The notes under the pieces are model-generated. The model worked only from the letters and a program-made list of their open reading frames with translations. It did not search any database and was not told the DNA's origin. From Planosporangium mesophilum (lineage in GTDB: Bacteria; Actinomycetota; Actinomycetes; Mycobacteriales; Micromonosporaceae): DNA of 64,000 bases. The translations under genes and the position numbers were made by a program. This document shows positions 16,959-24,241 of the stretch, in pieces; position 1 is the stretch's first letter; each line of letters opens with the position of its first letter. Where the stretch lies: the NCBI RefSeq assembly GCF_016863255.1, contig NZ_BOON01000008.1, positions 1 through 64,000 of the forward strand. Direction: 5' to 3'.

Positions 16959-18013
16959 CCGTTCGTGAAGCGGCGGCGCCGGTCGGGGCGTGGACCCGGG
17001 CCGAGCGCGCGCGCCTGTCCGGCATCGTGGCGACCGTCGTGCTCCTCAACGTCGCCGGCTGGTCGCTGTACCTGTACTACAGTACGAGCCTCGCGGCGGC
17101 CAGTGCGTTCGCCGGGGCCGGTACCCTCGCCTACGTCCTCGGTATCCGGCACGCGTTCGACGCCGACCACATCGCCGCGATCGACGACACCACCCGGCTC
17201 ATGCTGCTGCGCGGTCGCCGGCCGGTCGGGGTCGGGTTCTTCTTCGCGATGGGGCACTCCGCCGTCGTCGTCGTCCTCGCCCTCATCGTGGCGTTCGCCG
17301 CGCGCAGCCTCAACGTCGAGCCGTTCCAGCATGCCGGCGCCCTCCTCGCGACCGTCGTCGCGGTCGTGTTCCTGCTGGTGGTCGGCGTCCTCAACGCCAC
17401 CGTCCTGGCGAGCATGGTGAAGCTGTGGCGGGGCCTGAGCCGGGGCGAGGTGGACCAGGCCGCGATCGACCGGGAACTGGTCAACCGGGGCCTGATGAAC
17501 CGGATGCTCGGCGGCCGGATACGCGGCCTCATCCGCTCCAGTTGGCACATGTTCCCGGTCGGGCTGCTGTTCGGCCTCGGCCTGGAGACCGCGAGCGAGG
17601 TGACGCTGCTGTCGCTGCAGGCGGCCACCGCCTCCCAGGGTGCGGTACCCGCGCTGGCCGTGCTCACCCTCCCGCTGCTGTTCGCCGCCGGGATGTCCGC
17701 GATGGACACCGCCGACTCGCTGCTGATGACCCGGGCGTACTCGTGGGCGTACCGTCACCCGGCCCGGCGGCTGTACTACAACCTCGCCACCACCGGGATG
17801 ACCGTCGTCGTCGCGCTGTTCGTCGCGTCGGTCTACCTGGCCGGGCTGATCACCGAGGTCACGCCGGTCACCGGCCCGCTGGCCTCCTACGCGGCAATCG
17901 CCGACCACTTCGAACTGCTCGGCTACGTCATCGTCGGCGCGTTCGTGCTGGCCTGGGGCGGCGCGGTCGCCGCCTGGAAGCTGGGCCGCTTCGACCAGAG
18001 GTACACGTCGTGA
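16955..18013 (+). CDS. NiCoT-family cobalt/nickel permease
   Basis: A 352-residue membrane protein with about eight hydrophobic segments and the NiCoT signature GIRHAFDADHIAAIDDTTR (HAFDADH metal-selectivity motif in TM2), plus FFAMGHSAVVV and LFGLGLETASEVTLL. The family imports Co2+ and/or Ni2+. Position inside the B12 operon and control by the cobalamin riboswitch favour cobalt. The ATG at 16955 overlaps the ferredoxin stop (ATGA), and the end overlaps cobH by four bases (GTGA). Confidence 0.9.
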   Translation: MTVREAAAPVGAWTRAERARLSGIVATVVLLNVAGWSLYLYYSTSLAAASAFAGAGTLAYVLGIRHAFDADHIAAIDDTTRLMLLRGRRPVGVGFFFAMGHSAVVVVLALIVAFAARSLNVEPFQHAGALLATVVAVVFLLVVGVLNATVLASMVKLWRGLSRGEVDQAAIDRELVNRGLMNRMLGGRIRGLIRSSWHMFPVGLLFGLGLETASEVTLLSLQAATASQGAVPALAVLTLPLLFAAGMSAMDTADSLLMTRAYSWAYRHPARRLYYNLATTGMTVVVALFVASVYLAGLITEVTPVTGPLASYAAIADHFELLGYVIVGAFVLAWGGAVAAWKLGRFDQRYTS

Positions 18014-18624
18014 CCCGAGTCGTGGCCCGGGTCGTGCACCCCATCGAGGCCGAGTCGTACCGGATCCTCCGCTCCCTTGTGGACACCTCCACCCTGCCGT
18101 CGCGTACCCGGGACGTGACCGAGCGGATCATCCACACGACCGCGGACCCCGGCTGGCGCGACGACCTGGTCACCGACGAGGCGGCCCTCGAAGCGGGCGC
18201 GGCCGCGTTGGCCGCCGGCGTCCCGCTCGTGGTCGACGTCGCAATGGTGGCCGCCGGCATCACGCGGTACCCGTCGATCTGTCTGGTGAGTAGCCCGACG
18301 GCGCGCGACCTGGCCGCCCGGTCCGGGCTGACTCGGTCCGCGGCGGCCGTCCGGCTCGCGGCGGAGCAGGCCCCGGATGGCGCGGTCTGGGCCGTCGGCA
18401 ACGCGCCGACCGCGCTGTACGAACTGATCCGGCTGGCCGAGTCCGGCTCGGTACGCCCGGCGCTCGTCGTCGGACTGCCGGTCGGGTACGTCGGCGCCGC
18501 CGAGTCCAAGGCCGCGCTGCGCGCCGCCGGCCTGCCCCAACTGTCCAACGTCAGCGCGCGGGGCGGCTCGGCCGTGGCCGCCGCGGCGGTCAACGCCCTG
18601 CTGTACGGAGACCCACTGTCATGA
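18010..18624 (+). CDS. cobH: Precorrin-8X methylmutase
   Basis: A 204-residue enzyme with the CobH/CbiC features HPIEAESYRILRSLVD, TRDVTERIIHTTADP (catalytic His), VDVAMVAAGITR, AVGNAPTALYEL and a GLPVGYVGAAESK block. It moves the C11 methyl group to C12, giving (hydrogeno)cobyrinic acid. The GTG at 18010 overlaps the permease stop and the end overlaps cbiX by four bases. Length is normal. Confidence 0.94.
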   Translation: MTRVVARVVHPIEAESYRILRSLVDTSTLPSRTRDVTERIIHTTADPGWRDDLVTDEAALEAGAAALAAGVPLVVDVAMVAAGITRYPSICLVSSPTARDLAARSGLTRSAAAVRLAAEQAPDGAVWAVGNAPTALYELIRLAESGSVRPALVVGLPVGYVGAAESKAALRAAGLPQLSNVSARGGSAVAAAAVNALLYGDPLS

Positions 18625-19475
18625 CCACCCCTTTGCTGATCGCCGGGCACGGTACCGCCGACTCCGCCGGTGCCGAGCAGTTCCGCCAGTTCGTCAAGCG
18701 GGTCGACGGCCTGCTCGACGCGCCGGTCGCCGGCGGTTTCATCGAGCTGTCCAACCCGCCGATCGCTTCGGCCGTCGACGGGTTGGTCGGGACAGGGGCC
18801 CGTCGGGTCGCCGCCGTGCCGCTGATGCTGGTCGCCGCCGGGCACGCCAAGGGTGACATCCCGGCGTCACTGGCCCGGGAGCGCCAGCGACACATCGGAC
18901 TGTCCTTCGTGTACGGTCGTCCGCTCGGCCCGCACCCGACGATCCTCGCCCTGCTCCGCGAGCGGCTGGCGGAGATCTCGCCGGACCCGGACACCATGGT
19001 GCTGCTGGTCGGCCGGGGCTCCACGGACCCCGACGCCAACGCCGAGGTGGCGCGGGCCGCCCGGCTACTGGCCGAAACGAGACCGGGCGCCGGGGTGGAG
19101 TACGCCTTCGTGTCGCTGGCGGAGCCGGGGGTGGCAGCCGGTCTCGAGCGGTGCCGCCTGCTCGGCGCCGGGCGGGTCGCGGTGCTGCCGTACTTCCTGT
19201 TCACCGGCGTACTGCCGCGTCGCGTCGCGGCCCAGGCCGCCGACTGGTCTTCGTCGTCGGGTGTGCCGGTTGACACCGCCGAGGTGATCGGCGACTGCGA
19301 CGGGCTGGCGTCGCTGGTCGTGGAGCGGTACGACGAGGCACTGCGCGGAGAGGCACGGGCCAACTGCGACGCCTGCCTGTACCGGATCGCCCTGCCCGGG
19401 CACGAGCATCGGGTCGGGGCACCGCAGATGCCGCATGATCATCCGCACGATCACGCGCACCCGCACCCGCACTGA
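18621..19475 (+). CDS. cbiX: CbiX-type sirohydrochlorin chelatase with His-rich tail
   Basis: A 284-residue protein with two related chelatase half-domains: LLIAGHGTADSAG with IELSNPPIASAVD, and VLLVGRGSTDPDANAEV with a matching downstream half. The last ~25 residues carry a His-rich tail (HEHRVGAPQMPHDHPHDHAH and further HP pairs), probably metal-binding. CbiX inserts cobalt into sirohydrochlorin at the start of the early-cobalt route; related proteins insert iron for siroheme. The second half-domain has GRGST instead of GHGST, so one metal-site His is missing and catalysis may rest on the first half. It is the last gene of the operon. Confidence 0.85.
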   Translation: MTTPLLIAGHGTADSAGAEQFRQFVKRVDGLLDAPVAGGFIELSNPPIASAVDGLVGTGARRVAAVPLMLVAAGHAKGDIPASLARERQRHIGLSFVYGRPLGPHPTILALLRERLAEISPDPDTMVLLVGRGSTDPDANAEVARAARLLAETRPGAGVEYAFVSLAEPGVAAGLERCRLLGAGRVAVLPYFLFTGVLPRRVAAQAADWSSSSGVPVDTAEVIGDCDGLASLVVERYDEALRGEARANCDACLYRIALPGHEHRVGAPQMPHDHPHDHAHPHPH

Positions 19476-19566
19476 GTCGACCGGCCACTCTCTGCTCGCA
19501 TGGACGGATACGGCAAAGCCTACGAAGTGGACCGAACCAGGTGGATGGCGATGCCATGATCAGGGC

Positions 19567-20409
19567 ATGCATGTCCGCGTTGCCACGGAGGCCGGTTCAT
19601 CCGACACGCCGAACGAGGATCGGGTTGTCGTGGGGACCGACCTTCTGGTCGTCGTCGACGGTGCCACCGCTCGTACCGACACCGGATGCGTTCACGGCAC
19701 AGCCTGGTACTCGGATCACCTCGCCGATGCCGTACTACGGTATCGCCATCTCGGACCTTCTGCGGCTCTTGCCGCTGGCATCCGCCGGACCGCGCAGCGC
19801 CATAGCCGTACGTGCGATCTGGACCACCCAGGTTCGCCGTCGGGGTCGGTCGGCATCGTCCAGGTCGACGGCGACCAGCTGCGTTATCTCGTCCTTGGTG
19901 ACGTGACGGTCGTCATCGACACGGGAGCCGGCGAGTTTGTCGTCGTTGACGACCGGGTGAGTCGGATTGCGTCCACGGAACGAGCAGCTGCCGACGAACT
20001 ACCGATCGGCTCGAAGGGAAAGAAGGCCGCGCTGGCCCGGATGAAGCGCGCCGAGCTTGCCGCGAGAAACCGGGCGGGTGGGTACTGGATTGCGGCCGGC
20101 GATCCCGCCGTCGTCGATCAGGCGTTGACCGGTGCGGTTCCGCTGGCGGGAGTGCGCCGCGGTGCGATTCTGACTGACGGGGCGGCGCGGGCCGTCAGTA
20201 CCTTTGCGCTGTACGACTGGGCCGGTGTTCTCGATCTCCTGGCGACTGCGGGGCCACACGCCCTGGTCAACGAGGTAAGGGCCGCTGAGTCACAGGACGT
20301 GCGGGGCACTCGTTGGCCACGGAACAAGACATCCGATGACGCGACGGTGGCCTACTTCGCCGGCTTTCCGAACGAGGCACGCCGCTCGGTCGGTGACGGA
20401 GGTGCGTGA
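19567..20409 (+). CDS. PP2C-family (PPM) protein phosphatase-like protein
   Basis: A 280-residue soluble protein. The metal-binding motifs of PPM phosphatases are recognisable: NEDR near residue 16, VVVDGAT near residue 31, ILTDGAAR near residue 200 and SDDATVAYF near residue 259. It is short and divergent, with a Lys/Arg-rich insert (KGKKAALARMKRAELAARNR). Its function is probably Ser/Thr dephosphorylation, but no cognate kinase lies nearby. Codon use is visibly less GC-biased than in the B12 genes, suggesting transfer. The ATG at 19567 has only a weak GGG before it. The next gene is 71 bases downstream. Confidence 0.75.
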   Translation: MHVRVATEAGSSDTPNEDRVVVGTDLLVVVDGATARTDTGCVHGTAWYSDHLADAVLRYRHLGPSAALAAGIRRTAQRHSRTCDLDHPGSPSGSVGIVQVDGDQLRYLVLGDVTVVIDTGAGEFVVVDDRVSRIASTERAAADELPIGSKGKKAALARMKRAELAARNRAGGYWIAAGDPAVVDQALTGAVPLAGVRRGAILTDGAARAVSTFALYDWAGVLDLLATAGPHALVNEVRAAESQDVRGTRWPRNKTSDDATVAYFAGFPNEARRSVGDGGA

Positions 20410-20480
20410 GCTGCCTATAGTGGCGATCATCTGTACGTGATGGTGCCGTGCCGTCATCCGAACCCGATGAGGCCGAAAGC

Positions 20481-21665
20481 ATGATTCTGCTCAGAATCTT
20501 CCTGGGCCGGTTCCTTCGTTGGTCCGTTCGGCACACCTGGTCGCTCGTCATCGGCATCGTCTTGCTGGTTGTCGAGGTGGTCGGCCTTGCCGGGTCCTCA
20601 GTGTTTTTCCGGGTGGCGGCCCTGCTGTCCGTCGGCTATGGCGTCTTCGAGATCGTGCGCAAAGCAACCGACGACTGGCAGAGGCTGCAGCGTATCTACG
20701 AACGTGAGCGGCCGGATGGGCCGGTGGTCGGCCAGTACGAAGCTCCATACGACGGATGGGAAGAGATCGAGCTGAATTCGTGGCGGGCGGTGACCGACGC
20801 GCGCATCAACGCTCGCCTCATCCATGGTGAAAAAATCGCGATCGAGCGCACTCCCGAGCTCTGGCTGCCCAGCGGAAGGTATGAGGAGCTACGAAAGCTG
20901 CTCAGGGTCCGACTTGACGCCGATGAGAAGAAGATAAGGCTGTCCCGGGACTTCCTGTCCGACAGTGCGACGATTTCGCTCCAGCAGACGGTTTACTCGG
21001 CATTTCTCGTCACCAACCGTCTTGGTCTTTACAAACTCAGGGAGCGCGGAAGCGAGCGGGAGATACTTGATTCCGAGGAGGTTCTGCTCCGTGCAGGCAG
21101 GATTCCGACGTTCGATCGAAGCAGGTGCTCCAACCACCTTGGCGTCGACGTGCTCGCGATCTCGTCGGATGGCCGGATTCTCGTAACCAGGCAGAGCGCC
21201 GGCAACCAGGTGAGTCGCGGGCTACTCGCGTCGTCCGGTAGTGGTTCGGTGGACTGGGATGATCTCCATGAGCAGGATGAACTGGTCACCCTGCTTGCTC
21301 GAGCGATGCGCCGCGAGATGTGTGAGGAGTTGGGCCTGCATAGTACGGAGACGCCGGAGTTGGGTTCAATTCTTCCCTTGGGATACGCCCGTTTCAGCCA
21401 CCTCGGTGGGAAGCCTCAATTCTTCGGGGTGGCCAGACTTGACGCGGCGAACGGGCGAGTGCAGGGAATCGAAAGCCGCTACATCGATGATCATTTGACC
21501 ATCCACTTCGATCCGGGGCGCGGTGTCGACGAACTTGTTCAGAAGATCGACAAGTTCGAGTCGAATCATCGCAACGAGATGTCGTTTCCGCTCCACGTCA
21601 ACTTCCAGATGATCCGGCGTTGGCTGGCCACCGACGATCAGGCCGGCGCCTGGTTGGGTCTATAG
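20481..21665 (+). CDS. Membrane-anchored protein with Nudix-like C-terminal domain
   Basis: A 394-residue protein. Residues 1-60 hold two adjacent membrane helices (around LVIGIVLLVVEVVGLAG and VAALLSVGYGVFEIV). A 120-residue unassigned middle follows, then a region from about residue 225 containing DVLAISSDGRILVTRQ and, near residues 278-286, REMCEELGL. The latter is the catalytic second half of a Nudix box (REUxEExGU), although the upstream GX5E part is not conserved. The ATG at 20481 follows GAGG by about nine bases; a GTG at 20448 is the alternative. A TATAGT hexamer at 20415-20420 could give it its own promoter. It contains rare codons (ATA, AGA) and looks acquired. The substrate is unknown. 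Confidence 0.65.
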   Translation: MILLRIFLGRFLRWSVRHTWSLVIGIVLLVVEVVGLAGSSVFFRVAALLSVGYGVFEIVRKATDDWQRLQRIYERERPDGPVVGQYEAPYDGWEEIELNSWRAVTDARINARLIHGEKIAIERTPELWLPSGRYEELRKLLRVRLDADEKKIRLSRDFLSDSATISLQQTVYSAFLVTNRLGLYKLRERGSEREILDSEEVLLRAGRIPTFDRSRCSNHLGVDVLAISSDGRILVTRQSAGNQVSRGLLASSGSGSVDWDDLHEQDELVTLLARAMRREMCEELGLHSTETPELGSILPLGYARFSHLGGKPQFFGVARLDAANGRVQGIESRYIDDHLTIHFDPGRGVDELVQKIDKFESNHRNEMSFPLHVNFQMIRRWLATDDQAGAWLGL

Positions 21666-21716
21666 CGGCCAGTGGGCAGGATGAGGCGTCCCGCACTCAG
21701 AGCTCCTGACGGATGG

Positions 21717-21935
21717 TCATTTGCTGAGGCGGCGGTAGCAGATGATGGCGCAGGCCAGCGAGGCGGTCGGCGCCCTGTAGTTCGGCCAGCAATAGCGCGT
21801 GCAGTTGCTGCCACACTCCGGCCCGGTTCCATTCCTCCAGACGCCGCCAGCAGGTCATCCCGGACCCGAACCCCAACTCCCGGGTAGGAGCGCCCACGGG
21901 ATCCCGGGGTGCCGCACGAACAAGATTCCGCACAG
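21717..21935 (-). pseudogene. Internally deleted, frameshifted IS5-family transposase remnant
   Basis: Three pieces of an IS5-type (DUF4096/DDE) transposase are readable on the minus strand. LCGILFVRHPGIPW lies at 21894-21935. After a frame change, ELGFGSGMTCWRRLEEWNR and VWQQLHALLLAELQGADRL occupy about 21760-21880. After a second frame change, SLACAIICYRRLSK and a stop lie at 21717-21761. The last piece is the normal C-terminus of such transposases, so the catalytic centre has been deleted. Short imperfect inverted sequences at 21686-21698 and 21948-21957 might be terminal-repeat relics. Confidence 0.75.
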
Positions 21936-21984
21936 CGGTTGGGGCGGGAGTGGACGCTCACGCCCTAGGCGTTGTGAACGGTTG

Positions 21985-22215
21985 GCGGAGACCCCTCCGG
22001 TCGTTCGGGGATGCGGTTCCGCTCGGGGGACCAGGTGAGTCGGCGGTGCGGTCGGGGCGTAGCGTTGCGTGAAAGAGGCATTACTCTGGGTGCGCTGATG
22101 TCGTTGGCCGTCCTACCCGGATCGCTGGCGATGCCGCCGTGGCGTGCGTCCCGTGCGTGCTCTACCTGTAGGCGTTGGTCCTCAAGTTCTGTGCGTGATC
22201 GGCCTGTTCGCTTAC
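21985..22215 (+). promoter_or_regulatory. Possible divergent c-di-AMP (ydaO-type) riboswitch leader
   Basis: The 330 bases before the Pro-rich protein gene hold no credible ORF but contain blocks resembling the ydaO aptamer. There is a cgggggacc followed by ggtgagtcgg near 22024-22042, a cctacccggatcgct block near 22112-22126, and gctctacctgtaggcgtt near 22159-22176, which resembles the family block gctaacctcgtaggcgt. Actinomycete members of this class usually precede secreted cell-wall proteins, which fits the downstream gene. Spacing and several conserved bases differ, so this is tentative. Confidence 0.3.
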
Positions 22216-22266
22216 TCGGCGACTAGCTTCGCGGTCCCTGCGGCTAGCGTCGGAAGGAACAGGAAG

Positions 22267-24063
22267 ATGAACATTCAACCGCCTGACCGACCACGACGAC
22301 TCACGAGGTCGCGTCGCGAGAAGGTCCAAAGGGCGGTGATGGGCACGATTACCGCGCTGGCGGTGGCGTTCGCCGTTGCCGGCGCGGAGTTGAGTAACCC
22401 GAACCTGTCCGCGGACGCGGCATCCCACCACCCGAACCTCGTCACGCTGGCGAACGGCCGGGCCGGTCCGCTCGAGGCTGGTCTGCCCCTGTCCTACGCG
22501 CAGCAGCCGGTATCGGTGCCGGTCCCGGGCGTCTACCCCGTCGACAACGTGGTCTATCACGACAGCGTGTGGACCGTCAGCCTGGACCAGATGTGGGTGG
22601 TCTCCGCCCAGCAGTTCGTCACTTTCGTAAAGATCACGAACCTGACAACCGCTCCGCGGACGTTCACCTGTACCCGTACCGACTATCTGCGGATCGTCAG
22701 TGGTCAGGTGATCAACCCGGTCAACACCTACTGCACCACGTTCCCGCGTAAGCAGGTCGTCATTCCGGGGCGTGGCTACTTCCGGGACTTCGCCGTATTT
22801 CCCGTTGCTCCTCCGGCCAACGCGAAGATCACCGTTGTCTGGCAGCCGGCGACGGCCCCTCCGGCGACCGTCTCGAACATCACCATCAGCGCACCGGCTC
22901 AGGTCTTCACCTCGAATCAGGTAACGATAATCGGGTCCCGGATCAACAATCTGCTCACGGTGCAGGGTGCGCCGAGGCCGTTGGACCCGGTCGGTCCGGT
23001 GCTGCCGGCGCCGTCGCTGCCGCCTCGTTCTCCTTCGCCTCCGCCGGCCACGGCGACGACGAGTCCGCCTCGTTCTCCTTCGCCTACGGCGACGACGACG
23101 AGTCCGCCTCGTTCTCCTTCGTCTCCGCCGCCTGCGGCGACGACGAGTCCCGCCGCGCCGCCCCCACCGCCGCGGACGACGACAAGTCCGCCTCCACCGC
23201 GGACCACCACGAGTCCTCCTCCGCCACCGACGACTACGACGACCACGAGTCCGCCTGGGGCGACGACGAGTCCGGCCGCGCCACCGCCGCCTCCACCGCT
23301 GACCACCACGAGTCCTCCTCCACCGCGGACGACTACGACGACAAGTCCGCCGCCTCCGCCGACGACCACGAGTCAGCCTGGGGCGACGACGACTCCGGCC
23401 GCGCCTCCGCCGACCGCCGCGAGTCCTCCTCCGCCGCCGCCGACGACGGGTCCGGCCGTGCCTCCGCCGACCGCCACGAGTCCTCCTCCTCCGCCGCCGC
23501 CGACGACGGGTCCGGCCGTGCCTCCGCCGCCTCCGCCGACGACGGGTCCGGCCGTGCCGCCTCCGCCGCCTCCGCCGACGACGGGTCCGGCCGTGCCGCC
23601 GCCTCCGCCGACGACGGGTGAAGTTCCGGGTGCGCCGGTTGCTCCGGCGCAGCCGACCGCACCCGGCGAGCAGCCAGGGATGCCGCCGGGCGCTCCGGCT
23701 CAGCCGACTCCGGGTGAACAGCAGCCTGGTATGCCGGGCGCTCCGGCGCAGCCGACCGCACCCGGCGAGCAGCCAGGGATCCCGCCGGGTGCTCCGGCGC
23801 AGCCTACGCCGGGTGAGCAGCCGGGTGGTCCGGCTCAGCCGACGCCGGGCGAGCAGCAGCCTGGTATGCCTGGTGGTCCGGCGCAGCCCGCTCCCGGTGA
23901 GCAGCCGGGTGGTCCGGCTCAGCCGACTCCGGGCGAGCAGCAGCATGCGCCTGAGATGCCGGGTGGCCCGGCCCAGCCCGCTCCCGGTGAGCAGCAGCAG
24001 GGTGGACCGGCCCAGCCCGCTCCGGGCGAGCAGCAGCAGGCGCCCGTTCAGCCGCAGCAGTGA
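22267..24063 (+). CDS. Secreted or surface Pro/Thr/Ser-rich repeat protein
   Basis: A 598-residue protein. An N-terminal basic segment and hydrophobic stretch (VMGTITALAVAFAVAGAEL, residues ~21-40) form a long signal peptide or anchor. Residues ~50-235 are a compact, probably beta-rich globular domain with no family I recognise (VVYHDSVWTVSLDQMWVVS; two Cys in FTCTRTDYL and VNTYCTTF could pair). Residues ~240-455 are a PP-TTT-SPP low-complexity arm, and ~455-598 hold nine copies of a P-x-P-G-E-Q-containing repeat. There is no LPXTG motif. The ATG at 22267 follows GGAAGGA. It probably extends through or attaches to the cell envelope. Confidence 0.75.
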   Translation: MNIQPPDRPRRLTRSRREKVQRAVMGTITALAVAFAVAGAELSNPNLSADAASHHPNLVTLANGRAGPLEAGLPLSYAQQPVSVPVPGVYPVDNVVYHDSVWTVSLDQMWVVSAQQFVTFVKITNLTTAPRTFTCTRTDYLRIVSGQVINPVNTYCTTFPRKQVVIPGRGYFRDFAVFPVAPPANAKITVVWQPATAPPATVSNITISAPAQVFTSNQVTIIGSRINNLLTVQGAPRPLDPVGPVLPAPSLPPRSPSPPPATATTSPPRSPSPTATTTSPPRSPSSPPPAATTSPAAPPPPPRTTTSPPPPRTTTSPPPPPTTTTTTSPPGATTSPAAPPPPPPLTTTSPPPPRTTTTTSPPPPPTTTSQPGATTTPAAPPPTAASPPPPPPTTGPAVPPPTATSPPPPPPPTTGPAVPPPPPPTTGPAVPPPPPPPTTGPAVPPPPPTTGEVPGAPVAPAQPTAPGEQPGMPPGAPAQPTPGEQQPGMPGAPAQPTAPGEQPGIPPGAPAQPTPGEQPGGPAQPTPGEQQPGMPGGPAQPAPGEQPGGPAQPTPGEQQHAPEMPGGPAQPAPGEQQQGGPAQPAPGEQQQAPVQPQQ

Positions 24064-24241
24064 GCCAGGAACCCGCGGCGTAGGGGACGCGACCCCTACG
24101 CCGCGGTCCTCGAGGAGGCCCGCTGTAGCGGCACCCGAATAAACAGTTAACAAACCTTGACATTAATCGTCGCATCGGGTTGCATCGATGTCCACGCGGT
24201 ACGGGGTGGCCCCGGCGGGCCGCGTCCCGAAGGAGTTGTGC

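Noticed and set aside
22162-24153. 663-residue minus-strand ORF opposite the Pro-rich protein
   Set aside because: Arg-rich complement of Pro codons; no start signal and no domain.
24064-24241. DasR operator upstream of the chitinase
   Set aside because: No sequence close to the ACTGGTCTAGACCACT consensus was seen, so no chitin-regulator site is annotated.
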